DNA of 64,000 bases from Knoellia subterranea KCTC 19937 (GTDB taxonomy: Bacteria > Actinomycetota > Actinomycetes > Actinomycetales > Dermatophilaceae): NCBI RefSeq assembly GCF_000768685.1, contig NZ_AVPK01000002.1, positions 248,001-312,000 of the forward strand, in the 5' to 3' direction. A program made the position numbers and the translations under genes. This document shows, piece by piece, positions 42,765 through 51,312 of the stretch; the stretch's first letter is position 1; the number at the start of each line of letters is the position of its first letter. The notes below the pieces were generated by a model, which saw only the letters and a list, made by a program, of their open reading frames with translations, was not told where the DNA came from and ran no database searches.

Positions 42765-45700
42765 TCACTCCACTGTCAGTGCGTACACCTCGAACCGCGG
42801 GTCGTTGGGGAGAGTGATGGACTGGAGTTCCTTGGCGCTGTTGGTGGCCGCGGAGTGAGCGAACAGCTGGACCGGAGGCCCGTCCACCCCCGAGCCGTTC
42901 CTGATCCGGTGGTCCATGTCCAGTGCCACCGTGTTGCCGTTGCGGCCACTGCTGGCCGCCCAGTCGGTGAGTGCGACGGGGACGTCGGCCGTCGACCCGT
43001 CCGTATAGGTGACCCGCAGCGACGTCGTCACGTCTCCGTTGTGGGTGGCGCCAACGAGCCGCAGCCGCGAACGTTGACCGGCCGGCACGAGCAGGGTCTG
43101 GCCCCGGGCCTCGACGAAGTTGGGCGTGGTCCCGGAAGCCGACGGGACGGCATACTCCACTCCGTCGTGTTCCCAGGCGCCGGCGGCCGGAAGCAGCGCG
43201 GCGTCGTAGGCCCACCCGCTCCCGTCGAAGTTGCCCTCGCTCGACGCGCCCACCGTGGCGGTGCCGTCGTGGTTGCGTTCGTCTCCCAGATCGACGGCGC
43301 ACGGTGAAGCACCGGAAGCGCAGGTCAGGGCTTCCTTGAGTGTCACCGTGAGGGTGCGGACGACGTCCGGAACGCCCGGAGCCGATGCCGTGACCACCAC
43401 CTCGTGGTCCTCGGGCGCAACTCCTTCAGGGAGCCCGAGCACCACCGGAAAGGTTGCCGACGCCGGCACTCCGTTGCTCTTGAGGACGACATCTGTCGAC
43501 GGCTTCGTGGCGCTCCACCCCTCAGGGACGGACACCGTCACGCGCGTCGGCAGGCTCTTCTGGGCCTGTCCGACGAGGTCGACATTGAAGCGCCCAGAGG
43601 TCGAATTCGTGCCCAGCACAAGGGGATTCGGTCGCACGGTCGCACTCAACGTGACCTTCGACGACCCCTTGGACGTGGACACGGTCGGCGGCACGTCCGC
43701 GGGTCGCGTGCCCCAGGAACTGGGCTGCGCCCCGACGACGTGCTGAATCGAACCGCCGGATCGCAACGCGTCCCAACCGATCCAGCTCTTCGTCGAGCGC
43801 GCACCGTTGACCGAGAGCGACTGGATGTAAGGCCGCTCGTCCGAGACGCCGGGGGCCGCGATGGCCAGGTGGCCGCCCTGTCGCGCGCTTCCCGTGGCGG
43901 GTCGGCCGACGGTGATGTCGGTCCGCTCGAACTGCGGGCTCGACACGACGAAGTAGTTCGCCCCGCTCATCGTCGGATGGAGTCCCCAGGACGACATGAC
44001 GTACCAGGCCGACATCGTTCCGAGGTCGTCGTTCCCGGTCATCCCGTCCGGTCCGGGATTGAAGAGCGTGTATGCCGCACGCGCCACTGTCGCGGTCCGC
44101 GCGGGCTCGCGCACCCACGCGTAGAGGTAGGGCGCGAGGAGGTCGGGCTCGTTGTTCGGGTTGTAGGTCGGCTTGCTGTAGTAGGCGTACGTCGCCTCGA
44201 TCCAGTCCTCTCGCACCGTCCGCTCTGGGTCGGTGAGCAGTTTGTCGTAGGCGAAGAAGTCGTCGAGGCGCTGTGCCGCCTTCTCCTCACCGCCGAGCAG
44301 GGACACGAGGTCGGCCGGGTCCTGGGGCACGAGCCACTGGTACTGGTAGGCGCCACCCTCGTGGAACGCGTGCGAGGCCTCGACGGGGTCATAGGGGTCG
44401 AGCCACGAACCGTCCTCGAGACGCGGCCGGAAGGTTCCGGTCCCGGCGTCGAACAGGTTGCGGTAGTTGCGTCCTCGCTCATCGAACATCGCGGCGTCGG
44501 CGGTGTGCCCCAACGCCTTGGCCATGATCGCGAGCGACGCGTCGGCGGCTGCATACTCCAGCGTTGCCGATGCCGGGTGCACACAGTCGTTGTCACCGCC
44601 GTGGTGGACGCAGTCCGTGCCGAGCTCCAGGCCGAACGGGATGTAGCCGAGCCGTTCGTAGTAGTGCTGACCGCTCCGTCCGTTGAACTGGCTGTCGACG
44701 GGAGGACGTTCGGTGGCGTTCTGACGAAGCAGCGCGTAGGCCTCCGCCTCGTGCCCCGCGAGGAAGCCCTTGGACCAGCCCTCGACGAGGAACGGCGTGA
44801 CCGGGTCGCCGGTCATGATGTTGGTCTCGCTGTTCGCAAGCGCCCACCGCGGCAGCCACCCTCCCTCGCGACCGATGGCGAGGATCGACAGGTACGAGTC
44901 GCGAGCGACGTCCGGTTCGAGGATCTCGAGGAGCTGGTTCTGCGGCCGGTAGGTGTCCCACAGGGAAAAGTTCTGCCTGGCCGTCCAGCCGTCGCTCGTG
45001 TGGATCTGCCCGTCCCAGCCGAAGTACTTCCCGTCGACGTCCTCGGCGAGGTTCGGGTGGAGCAAGGCGTGGTAGAGCGCCGAGTAATAGGCCGTGCGTC
45101 GGGCGTCACTCCCGCCCGAGATGCGGGCGCGGCCGAGTTGCTCCTCCCAGCGTTGGGTGAGCGCCGCGCGCGTGGCGTCGAAGTCGAACGAGTCCGCGGT
45201 CTCGGCCTCGAGGTTGGCCCGCGCCCCGGCCACGCCGGTGTAGCTCAGACCGACCTTGAGGGTGCTGCTCGTAGTGCCCGCCGGGAAGGTCACCCAGGCA
45301 CCGTTGCCGCCCCGCACTGTCGCCGCGTCCCTCGCCCCCGGCGTGCGGGTCGAACCCGTCCACGTCCCGAAGCTCTCGAACGGGGTGTCGAACCGGGCCG
45401 TGAAATAGATCGTGTGCTCGTCCTTGCCGGCGCAGAAGTTGCCGTTGTGGATGCGGCCCTCGATCGTCCGGTCACCCACGACGTGGACCTCGGAGTCGAA
45501 GACCGTGCTGTTGGCCTTGGCGGTGTTGAAGAGGACGTTCGCCTGCTGCCCGGCCGGGAACGTGTAGCGCTGCCATCCGGTCCGGTCGGTCGCGGTGAGC
45601 TCGACGTCGATGTCGTACTTCGTGAGACCCACCCGGTAGTACCCCGGTGTCGCCTCCTCGTCGGCGTGCGAGAAACCGCTCCGGTATGCCGTGTGGTCCG

Positions 45701-46052
45701 TTGTCGAGACCGCTCCCGTCGTCGGCATGACGGGGAGTTCACCCACCACCGGACAGCCGACACCGGACAGGTGCGTCTGGCTGAATCCGTGGATGAACGA
45801 CTGGGAGTAGTCGTAGCCGCCCTCTCCCCCGGTGTCCGGGCTGACCTGCACCATCCCGAACGGCGCGCTGGCACCGGGGAAGGTGTTGCCGTTGTCCTGG
45901 GTCCCGATGAACGGATTGACCGCAGAGGTGAGCAGGGAATCCGCGGCCGCGGACGGCATACCCGGTCCGTTGGACGGGGCACCCAGGCCTGCGGCGAGCA
46001 GGAGGGCGCCGAGGGATCCGGCGGCGATCCGGGTCAGGATGCGGGGTCGCAT
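42765..46052 (-). CDS. Secreted GH92 alpha-mannosidase with C-terminal NEW3 and NPCBM-like domains
   Basis: A 1095-residue exported glycosidase. A signal peptide (RIAAGSLGALLLAAGLGAP) leads into the GH92 N-domain: NPFIGTQDNGNTFPGASAPF, THLSGVGCPVVGELPVMPTT. The catalytic domain follows with GNDDLGTMSAWYVMSSWGLH near residue 670. After about residue 790 come a NEW3-type beta domain (VTVSVPEGWSATKPSTDVVL) and a carbohydrate-binding-like module (YDAALLPAAGAWEHDGVEYA). GH92 enzymes are calcium-dependent exo-alpha-mannosidases. Mannose-rich polymers such as yeast mannan or the cell's own lipomannan are possible substrates. ATG 46052 has AAGGAG 6 nt upstream. Divergent from the SGNH gene. Confidence 0.92.
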   Translation of the reverse strand: MRPRILTRIAAGSLGALLLAAGLGAPSNGPGMPSAAADSLLTSAVNPFIGTQDNGNTFPGASAPFGMVQVSPDTGGEGGYDYSQSFIHGFSQTHLSGVGCPVVGELPVMPTTGAVSTTDHTAYRSGFSHADEEATPGYYRVGLTKYDIDVELTATDRTGWQRYTFPAGQQANVLFNTAKANSTVFDSEVHVVGDRTIEGRIHNGNFCAGKDEHTIYFTARFDTPFESFGTWTGSTRTPGARDAATVRGGNGAWVTFPAGTTSSTLKVGLSYTGVAGARANLEAETADSFDFDATRAALTQRWEEQLGRARISGGSDARRTAYYSALYHALLHPNLAEDVDGKYFGWDGQIHTSDGWTARQNFSLWDTYRPQNQLLEILEPDVARDSYLSILAIGREGGWLPRWALANSETNIMTGDPVTPFLVEGWSKGFLAGHEAEAYALLRQNATERPPVDSQFNGRSGQHYYERLGYIPFGLELGTDCVHHGGDNDCVHPASATLEYAAADASLAIMAKALGHTADAAMFDERGRNYRNLFDAGTGTFRPRLEDGSWLDPYDPVEASHAFHEGGAYQYQWLVPQDPADLVSLLGGEEKAAQRLDDFFAYDKLLTDPERTVREDWIEATYAYYSKPTYNPNNEPDLLAPYLYAWVREPARTATVARAAYTLFNPGPDGMTGNDDLGTMSAWYVMSSWGLHPTMSGANYFVVSSPQFERTDITVGRPATGSARQGGHLAIAAPGVSDERPYIQSLSVNGARSTKSWIGWDALRSGGSIQHVVGAQPSSWGTRPADVPPTVSTSKGSSKVTLSATVRPNPLVLGTNSTSGRFNVDLVGQAQKSLPTRVTVSVPEGWSATKPSTDVVLKSNGVPASATFPVVLGLPEGVAPEDHEVVVTASAPGVPDVVRTLTVTLKEALTCASGASPCAVDLGDERNHDGTATVGASSEGNFDGSGWAYDAALLPAAGAWEHDGVEYAVPSASGTTPNFVEARGQTLLVPAGQRSRLRLVGATHNGDVTTSLRVTYTDGSTADVPVALTDWAASSGRNGNTVALDMDHRIRNGSGVDGPPVQLFAHSAATNSAKELQSITLPNDPRFEVYALTVE

Positions 46053-46141
46053 GGGGGCTCCTTGTGGGGCGACGGTGATCCACGAGCTGGCGATGTCACC
46101 CTCCCGGGGGTGCGAACGGCGGTCAAACGCAGTGACCCGCT

Positions 46142-46170
46142 CTGTCCGATCGGGTCGACGGACCGGACAG
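46142..46170. promoter_or_regulatory. Inverted repeat in the GH92/SGNH divergent region
   Basis: CTGTCCG (46142-46148) and CGGACAG (46164-46170) with a 15-bp spacer lie between the two divergent starts (46052 and 46217). A single bound regulator could control both genes. The rest of the 164-bp gap shows no clear -10. Confidence 0.35.
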
Positions 46171-46216
46171 GACTGCCTCCCCGACGTGGCGTCGTCCGCG
46201 TGGAAAACTGCCGGAC

Positions 46217-46996
46217 ATGAACGACCGCCAGCGCAACGGTGCCCTTGCCGGACTCCTCGTTCTCGTGCTCCTGATCGCCGGTTTCCTCCTGCGTTCCCGC
46301 GATGACGACGACCCGGCGGCGGCCGGGCCCAGCCCCTCACCGTCGAGCGCGAGTTCATCGAGTCCCAGCCCCACTGCCACTGCGGTCGGCGGTCCCGTGG
46401 TCTTCCTCGGCGACTCCATGACCGAGGGCAAGGACGCGACGGGTCCGGCCAGGCGGTGGACTGCGCTGGTGGCCGCCGAACTCGGTGGCACCGAGGTCAA
46501 CCTCGCGCATGCCGGGACCGGCTACGTGCGGGCCGGCGCGGAGGGTTCGTGCGGTGCGTCGGCCTGCGCGAACTACCAGGGCCAGGTGGCCGAAGCGGTC
46601 AAGGCCGCCCCCGCTGTGGTGTTCGTGACGGGAGGTGGCAACGACGCATCCACCTCCCCCACTGACTTCGCCAAGGCCGCCACCGACCTCGTCGCCGCTC
46701 TCACGACGGCCCTGCCCCGCGCGAAGGTGTACGTCGTGAACCCGTGGTGGGACCTCAGGCCCGTCCCGGGCACCCTGGCCGCCCAGACGACGGCTGTCCA
46801 GACCGCCGCCACAGCGGGGAAGGCGACCTTTCTCGACACGGGTCAGCCCCTCGTCGGCAAGCCGCAACTCATGGTCGCCAACGGCGCAAACCCGAACGAT
46901 GCGGGCCATGCCGCGCTCGCTCAGGCGGTCCAGAAGGCTCTCGGAACGGTCGGGGCGGTCGGCGCTGACAGCGGGGGCGCCTCGGCGAACGGCTGA
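46217..46996 (+). CDS. Membrane-anchored SGNH/GDSL hydrolase
   Basis: A 259-residue extracytoplasmic esterase-like protein. One N-terminal membrane anchor (ALAGLLVLVLLIAGFLLRS) is followed by an Asp stretch and a Ser/Pro linker (PSPSPSSASSSSPSPTAT). The SGNH domain has block I VVFLGDSMTEG (about 61-71), block III FVTGGGNDAS (about 138-147) and the catalytic pair in GANPNDAGHAALAQ (about 227-240). It may deacylate cell-wall or extracellular glycans. It is divergent from GH92, and the pair may act together on surface polysaccharide. Confidence 0.87.
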   Translation: MNDRQRNGALAGLLVLVLLIAGFLLRSRDDDDPAAAGPSPSPSSASSSSPSPTATAVGGPVVFLGDSMTEGKDATGPARRWTALVAAELGGTEVNLAHAGTGYVRAGAEGSCGASACANYQGQVAEAVKAAPAVVFVTGGGNDASTSPTDFAKAATDLVAALTTALPRAKVYVVNPWWDLRPVPGTLAAQTTAVQTAATAGKATFLDTGQPLVGKPQLMVANGANPNDAGHAALAQAVQKALGTVGAVGADSGGASANG

Positions 46997-47015
46997 CAGG
47001 CCGCTGGTGCTGTTC

Positions 47016-47021
47016 TAGGGT
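47016..47021 (+). promoter_or_regulatory. Putative -10 (TAGGGT) for the M15 peptidase gene
   Basis: TAGGGT stands 75 nt before the ATG and gives a leader of about 68 nt with one clear hairpin (CCGGG-TTCG-CCCGG) and an AGAGAGAA stretch near the start codon. No known riboswitch class fits. Confidence 0.4.
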
Positions 47022-47095
47022 GGACCTGAAGAGAGCCGGGTTCGCCCGGTGAGCGCAGGGGGCGCGGTCAGGGCCCCGGAGAGAGAACGTTCGTC

Positions 47096-48568
47096 ATGCA
47101 CCGCACCCGCCTGTCGCGCATCGCGACGGGTCTTGCTGCCTCGGGGGTCGCAGTGACCCTCACCTTCGGGGTGGCCTCGGCCGAGCCCACGGACCCGACG
47201 ACGACGGCCACTCCCCTGGCCGCCGAGCCCTCCGACACGAGCAGCCCCTCGAGCACGCCCGACCCGACGACCGCGACGCCCATTCCGACCACGACGACGC
47301 GCTCGACCCGGCCCACCACGACCCCCACGACGGGGACGTCCACCCCGGGCACGACCTCGACACCCCGGCCCAGCGAGTCTCCCCGCCTGCCCTGGCAGCC
47401 TCCGCGGCCCGACGCTCCGGACGACGGCCCGCGCTCGTTCGACCCGGACGACCGACTCTCGACGGCCGACCTGGCCAGTCAGATCGCCGCCGCCGACCAG
47501 ATCTGGGCCCAGATCATGGCGTCGAACACCGGCCTGTCCACGGCTCTCAAGGAGCTGCAGGCGCTGGCCACGAAGTCCAACGCCCTCCTCGAGTCACTCA
47601 CCGAGGCGCGTGCCACGGAGAAGGCCGCGACCGAGTCCGCCGACCAGGCCAAGGTCGAGCTCGGTGTGCTTCAGGGGCGACTGGATCGCGCCCGGGCCAT
47701 CGTCCGCGAATGGGCCTTCCAGGCCTACGCCGAGGGCGGCACGGGTGGCGAGATGCTGTCCGTCCTCGACGCCATGCAGGCCGAGGAGTCCAAGGTCGGC
47801 GACCCGCTGGGTGACCTGTCCTACCTGACCGACCAACGCGTTCGGGCCGTGGACGAGGTGCGGACCCTCACCGCTCGCCAACACGAACTCACCCAGAACC
47901 GGGCCGCGGCCCAGAAGGCCGCGACCGAGGCCGCGGCCAAGATCGTCACCGAGAAGGCCTCCCTCGACACCCTCGTCAAGACGCAACAGGCCAAGCTCAC
48001 CGCACTCCAGAAAACGCACGCGGCGGAGGTCGCCAAGGCCGGTCCCGTCGCGGCATACCTCGTCGGGATCCAGACGCCGGACGCGAAGGCGGCGTACGAC
48101 CGGCTCGCCAAGGCGCTCGGCTCCGCCATCGAGACAGCAGGCATCGGCAAGCCGTGCAGCACGGCGTCGAGCAACTACCCCAACGGCCTCTTCCCCACGT
48201 CGGCCCTGTGCCCGCTGTGGCAGGCGCCCGGAGAGATGCTCTCGCCACGAGCCGCCGCCGCGTTCAACGCGATGAGCCAGGCCTACGCGCGCCAGACCGG
48301 CAGCCCGATCTGCGTGACCGACTCCTACCGATCGCTCAGCCAGCAGTACGTCACCAAGGCCAAGCGTGGTCGGTTCGCTGCCCGCCCCGGGACGAGCCGT
48401 CACGGCCTCGGCATGGCCCTCGACCTGTGCGGTGGCATCAACAACTTCGGCTCCCCCGCGCACCTCTGGATGAAGCAGAACGCCCCGCTCTACGGCTGGT
48501 TCCACCCGAGTTGGGCCGGTCCGTCGGGTGCCACTCCCGAGCCCTGGCACTGGGAGTTTGCAGGCTGA
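47096..48568 (+). CDS. Secreted D-alanyl-D-alanine carboxypeptidase family protein (M15B)
   Basis: A 490-residue exported peptidoglycan peptidase. A signal peptide (SRIATGLAASGVAVTLTFGV) is followed by a Thr/Pro-rich linker of about 70 residues. A long coiled coil follows (about 120-330; TATEKA/AAQKAATEAAAK pattern). The C-terminal VanY-type zinc domain has the motif TSRHGLGMALDLCGG (SxHxxGxAxD, about 432) and WHWE in TPEPWHWEFAG at the end. Four cysteines in this domain probably form disulfides. The coiled coil resembles the regulatory hairpin of NlpC/P60 and EnvC-like hydrolases, so activity may be gated. Confidence 0.88.
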   Translation: MHRTRLSRIATGLAASGVAVTLTFGVASAEPTDPTTTATPLAAEPSDTSSPSSTPDPTTATPIPTTTTRSTRPTTTPTTGTSTPGTTSTPRPSESPRLPWQPPRPDAPDDGPRSFDPDDRLSTADLASQIAAADQIWAQIMASNTGLSTALKELQALATKSNALLESLTEARATEKAATESADQAKVELGVLQGRLDRARAIVREWAFQAYAEGGTGGEMLSVLDAMQAEESKVGDPLGDLSYLTDQRVRAVDEVRTLTARQHELTQNRAAAQKAATEAAAKIVTEKASLDTLVKTQQAKLTALQKTHAAEVAKAGPVAAYLVGIQTPDAKAAYDRLAKALGSAIETAGIGKPCSTASSNYPNGLFPTSALCPLWQAPGEMLSPRAAAAFNAMSQAYARQTGSPICVTDSYRSLSQQYVTKAKRGRFAARPGTSRHGLGMALDLCGGINNFGSPAHLWMKQNAPLYGWFHPSWAGPSGATPEPWHWEFAG

Positions 48569-48617
48569 GTAGACGTACTCGCCCCCTGACCGGGGAGTGT
48601 GTGCCAAAGTTCGGCAC

Positions 48618-50003
48618 ATGACGACGCAGTCGGCCGAGGACATTGCCGAGGACTACGCCTCCAACGCCCGCTACCAACGCCCTTGGTACTGGTACGACTG
48701 GGCCAACTCGGCCTTTGTGACGACGACGGCCACCGTGCTCTTCGGGCCGTATCTCACCGCGATCGCCGAAGAAGCCGCGTGTCCCGGACTGGCCGAGGAC
48801 GCCACGTGCACCACCGACCTCAGCGTCCTCGGGGTACCCATCGACCCGGGATCGCTGCACCCCTACACCGTTGCCCTCTCGACCTTCATCGGCGCCGTCC
48901 TCCTCATCTTCGTCGGCGCCATCGCCGACCGGGTCAAGCGTCCCGCGCGGCTCATGGCCGCCTTCGCCGGGATCGGTGCCGTGGCCGCCTCGCTGATGTT
49001 CTTCGTCGAGGGCACGAACTGGCAGTTGGGCGTCGTCCTGCTCATGATCGCGAGCATCGCCCTCGGTGCGTCACTCGTCGTCTATGACGCCATCCTCGTC
49101 CGCATCGCTCACCCCGACGACCGCGACAAGGTGTCGTCGCGGGGCTGGGCGCTCGGCTACCTCGGCGGCGGCCTCCTGCTCGCCGTCAACTTCCTCATGC
49201 TGAGCAACGCCGATTCCTTCGGCGGGACCGGGCAGACCGTTCGGATCAGCATGCTCATGGCCGGTCTCTGGTGGGGACTCTTCACCCTCATCCCGGTGCT
49301 CGGCATGTGGCAGATGCGAGGCGTCGAACGCCCCGTCGTCGCAGCGAAGGCGGGAGTCGTCGGTGGCACCCTGAAGCAGCTCAGGGACACGTTCGCCCAC
49401 CTGCGCGCACTCCCCCAGACTCTGCTCTTCCTCGTGGCGTACATGTTCTTCAACGACGGCATCCAGACGGTCATCGGGCAGTCCAGCCTCTACGGCACGG
49501 CAGAACTCGGCTTCTCCGAGACGACGATGCTCAGCCTCTTCCTCATGGTCCAGTTCGTCGCGTTCGGTGGGGCCCTCATCTTCGGCCGGATCGCCCGCAA
49601 GCAGGGCGCCTGGCGCACCGTGCTCGGCGGCATCGCGATGTGGCTGCTCGTGATCGTCGCGGCCTTCTTCGTGCCCGAGAAGGCGTTGGCAGCGCTCTTC
49701 GCCCTCGGTGTCGGCATCGGACTCGTCATGGGCGGCACGCAGGCCCTGAGCCGGTCGATGTACTCGCAACTCGTCCCCCGCGACCGTGAGGCGGAGTTCT
49801 TCAGCCTCTACCAGGCGCTGGAGCGCGGCACGAGCTGGTTCGGCGCCGTCATCTTCGGTGTCGTGCACCAGCTCACCGACTCCTACCGGCCGGCGATCCT
49901 GGCGCTCATGGTGTTCTTCGTGCTGGGCGGGGTGCTCCTTGCCAAGGTCGACATGCGCAAGGGCATCCAGGAGGCCGGCAACGAGGTGCCTGCGGTCGTC
50001 TGA
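48618..50003 (+). CDS. MFS transporter, UMF1/Atg22-like family
   Basis: A 461-residue membrane transporter with about 12 helices. The N-terminus WYWYDWANSAFVTTTATVLF is diagnostic for the UMF1 (Atg22-like) branch, followed by GAIADRVKRPARLMAAFAGI. Substrates in bacteria are unknown; the yeast relative exports amino acids from the vacuole. ATG 48618 is preferred over the longer GTG at 48597. TGTGCC and GGCACA flank the start as a small inverted repeat (48599-48617), a possible operator. It is monocistronic. Confidence 0.86.
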   Translation: MTTQSAEDIAEDYASNARYQRPWYWYDWANSAFVTTTATVLFGPYLTAIAEEAACPGLAEDATCTTDLSVLGVPIDPGSLHPYTVALSTFIGAVLLIFVGAIADRVKRPARLMAAFAGIGAVAASLMFFVEGTNWQLGVVLLMIASIALGASLVVYDAILVRIAHPDDRDKVSSRGWALGYLGGGLLLAVNFLMLSNADSFGGTGQTVRISMLMAGLWWGLFTLIPVLGMWQMRGVERPVVAAKAGVVGGTLKQLRDTFAHLRALPQTLLFLVAYMFFNDGIQTVIGQSSLYGTAELGFSETTMLSLFLMVQFVAFGGALIFGRIARKQGAWRTVLGGIAMWLLVIVAAFFVPEKALAALFALGVGIGLVMGGTQALSRSMYSQLVPRDREAEFFSLYQALERGTSWFGAVIFGVVHQLTDSYRPAILALMVFFVLGGVLLAKVDMRKGIQEAGNEVPAVV

Positions 50004-50049
50004 GGCCCGTCCAGATTGCGCGGATGTGCGCTGAGGTCCCGATTTCCGC

Positions 50050-50230
50050 TATCCTGATGTGTCGCGCCGCTTCGGCGTGCTCACGTCACAGGGGGACGCG
50101 CCCCAGAGGGCGCATTGGTGCGGTCAACGCCTGCGCCCGGAACAACGGATGCATTCCGGTCGTTCCACCCTGTGACACCCGGCGCAGCCACCCATCCGCC
50201 GGGATCCACGATTTCGTTGGGAGATACCCC
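50050..50230 (+). promoter_or_regulatory. rbpA promoter and long structured 5' leader
   Basis: TATCCT at 50050-50055 is a good -10; transcription from about 50062 gives a leader near 170 nt. The leader can fold with a long-range stem GTCACAGGG (50085-50093) / CCCTGTGAC (50168-50176). Inside lie the hairpin GCGCCC-CAGA-GGGCGC (50098-50113) and a second one from CCGGAA/TTCCGG (about 50138-50159). The result is a multibranched structure. It matches no riboswitch class I can name. The leader is long for this genome, where many transcripts are leaderless. Confidence 0.55.
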
Positions 50231-50593
50231 ATGGCAGAACGCAGCCTGCGCGGCAGCCGTCTCGGCGCCCTCAGCATGGAGACGGACGAGAACGTCGTTC
50301 CGAGCGAGCGTCAGATCACGACCTACCTGTGCCCCCAGGGTCACAAGATCGAGCTTCCGTTCTCGATCGAGGCCGAGATTCCCCCGGTGTGGGAGTGCCG
50401 CTGCGGCGAGGAGGCCAAGCTCGTCGGAGATGGCCCCGAGCCCGAGGTCAAGGCCGTGAAGCCGGCCCGCACCCACTGGGACATGCTGCTCGAGCGTCGC
50501 TCCATCCCCGAGCTCGAGGAGCTCCTCGAGGAGCGCCTCACTCTCCTGCGCGCGTCGCGCGGTGAGAAGCCGGGCAAGAAGAAGACTGCCTGA
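50231..50593 (+). CDS. rbpA: RNA polymerase-binding protein RbpA
   Basis: Actinobacterial transcription activator that binds the sigma factor and stabilises the open complex; it also affects rifampicin tolerance. The 120-residue length is standard. The N-terminal tail ends at RGSRLGALSMETDENV. The core has the zinc-site pair in YLCPQGHKIELPF and WECRCGEEAKL. The sigma-interaction domain is THWDMLLERRSIPELEELLE with a basic end GKKKTA. It has a long structured leader and a strong terminator. With helR 10 kb away the window carries two RNA polymerase-protecting factors. Confidence 0.96.
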   Translation: MAERSLRGSRLGALSMETDENVVPSERQITTYLCPQGHKIELPFSIEAEIPPVWECRCGEEAKLVGDGPEPEVKAVKPARTHWDMLLERRSIPELEELLEERLTLLRASRGEKPGKKKTA

Positions 50594-50613
50594 GTCCTTC
50601 CCGAATCAGACGC

Positions 50614-50650
50614 CGTATGCCGTGTGCCCTCGTCGGGCACACGGCATACG
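50614..50650 (+). terminator. rbpA terminator made of an inverted GTATGCCG pair
   Basis: A 16-bp perfect stem (CGTATGCCGTGTGCCC at 50614-50629; GGGCACACGGCATACG at 50635-50650) with a 5-nt loop, followed by TGCGTTTC. Each arm contains the octamer over-represented in this window, so the terminator is a head-to-head pair of that motif. Confidence 0.85.
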
Positions 50651-50671
50651 TGCGTTTCGGGGTTGCCCCAT

Positions 50672-50757
50672 TATCGGGTCACCCCACAAGGGGCTACTTC
50701 ACCCCGGGTGCCACCTCGGGTTGAGCACCCGTATATCGGGTCACCCGATAAAGGGGC
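50672..50757. repeat. Two copies of a TATCGGGTCACCC unit
   Basis: TATCGGGTCACCC is followed in each copy by 3 bases, AA(A) and GGGGC, at 50672-50694 and 50734-50757. The second copy is also a palindrome (TATCGGG-TCA-CCCGATA, 50734-50750). They lie 62 bp apart between the convergent rbpA and fxsA genes, after the rbpA terminator. They may serve as the fxsA-side terminator or be a small intergenic repeat family. Confidence 0.6.
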
Positions 50758-50763
50758 AGGTCG

Positions 50764-51312
50764 TCAGTCGATGACTTCGCCGCGGATCGTGCCACCCGGA
50801 CCGCCGCTGGCGCTGGTCGGCCCAGTCGGGCCGGCTGGCCCCGCAGACGGCCCACCCGGGAATGGAGCGCTGCCGGGGAACGACGGCACGCTCACGAGGA
50901 CCCGGCTCGTGACGAACACCTCGAGCAGGCGCCGCGCGAAGACCCGCGTGAAGGGCAGCACGAAGAAGAGCCCGATGACGTCGCTCACGAAGCCGGGCAG
51001 GAGCAGGAAGGCACCGCCGATCAGGACCAGCGCACCGTCGGCGAGCTCACGGCTCGGCATGCGGCCGGTGCGTGAGGCCTCGCGCAGGGCCTTCCACGTG
51101 CGGGCGCCTTCTCGACGCATCAGCCACGTGCCCAACACGGTCAGCACGAGCAGTGCAACGAGGGTCCAGGCCAGCCCGATGGTCTTGCCCACGGCCACGA
51201 GGACCGCGATCTCGATGATCGGCGCCAGGACCAGCCCGAGAAGCACGAACGTCAGCCAGCGAGGCCGCTTCTGACGACGGGCGTAGGGGGTCGAGCCGAT
51301 CCTTTGGTTCAC
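50764..51312 (-). CDS. fxsA: FxsA family membrane protein
   Basis: A 182-residue integral membrane protein of the FxsA family, with three to four helices: TFVLLGLVLAPIIEIAVLVA, GLAWTLVALLVLTVLGTWLM, LVLIGGAFLLLPGFVSDVIG and FFVLPFTRVFARRLL. The C-terminal tail is Gly/Pro/Ser-rich (PGGPSAGPAGPTGP). E. coli FxsA modulates exclusion of phage T7 by the F plasmid; its normal role is unknown. GTG 51312 overlaps the stop of the glycosyltransferase gene (GTGA) and is preferred over TTG 51324. Last gene of the lnt-dpm-fxsA operon. Confidence 0.85.
   Translation of the reverse strand: MNQRIGSTPYARRQKRPRWLTFVLLGLVLAPIIEIAVLVAVGKTIGLAWTLVALLVLTVLGTWLMRREGARTWKALREASRTGRMPSRELADGALVLIGGAFLLLPGFVSDVIGLFFVLPFTRVFARRLLEVFVTSRVLVSVPSFPGSAPFPGGPSAGPAGPTGPTSASGGPGGTIRGEVID

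Noticed and set aside
43404-46220. 938-codon plus-strand frame through the GH92 region
   Set aside because: Shadow of the minus-strand GH92 gene, whose signal peptide, domains and ribosome site are all convincing.
46997-47095. Possible cyclic-di-AMP (ydaO) riboswitch before the M15 peptidase gene
   Set aside because: The leader is only about 70 nt and lacks the ydaO core; only a simple hairpin is present.
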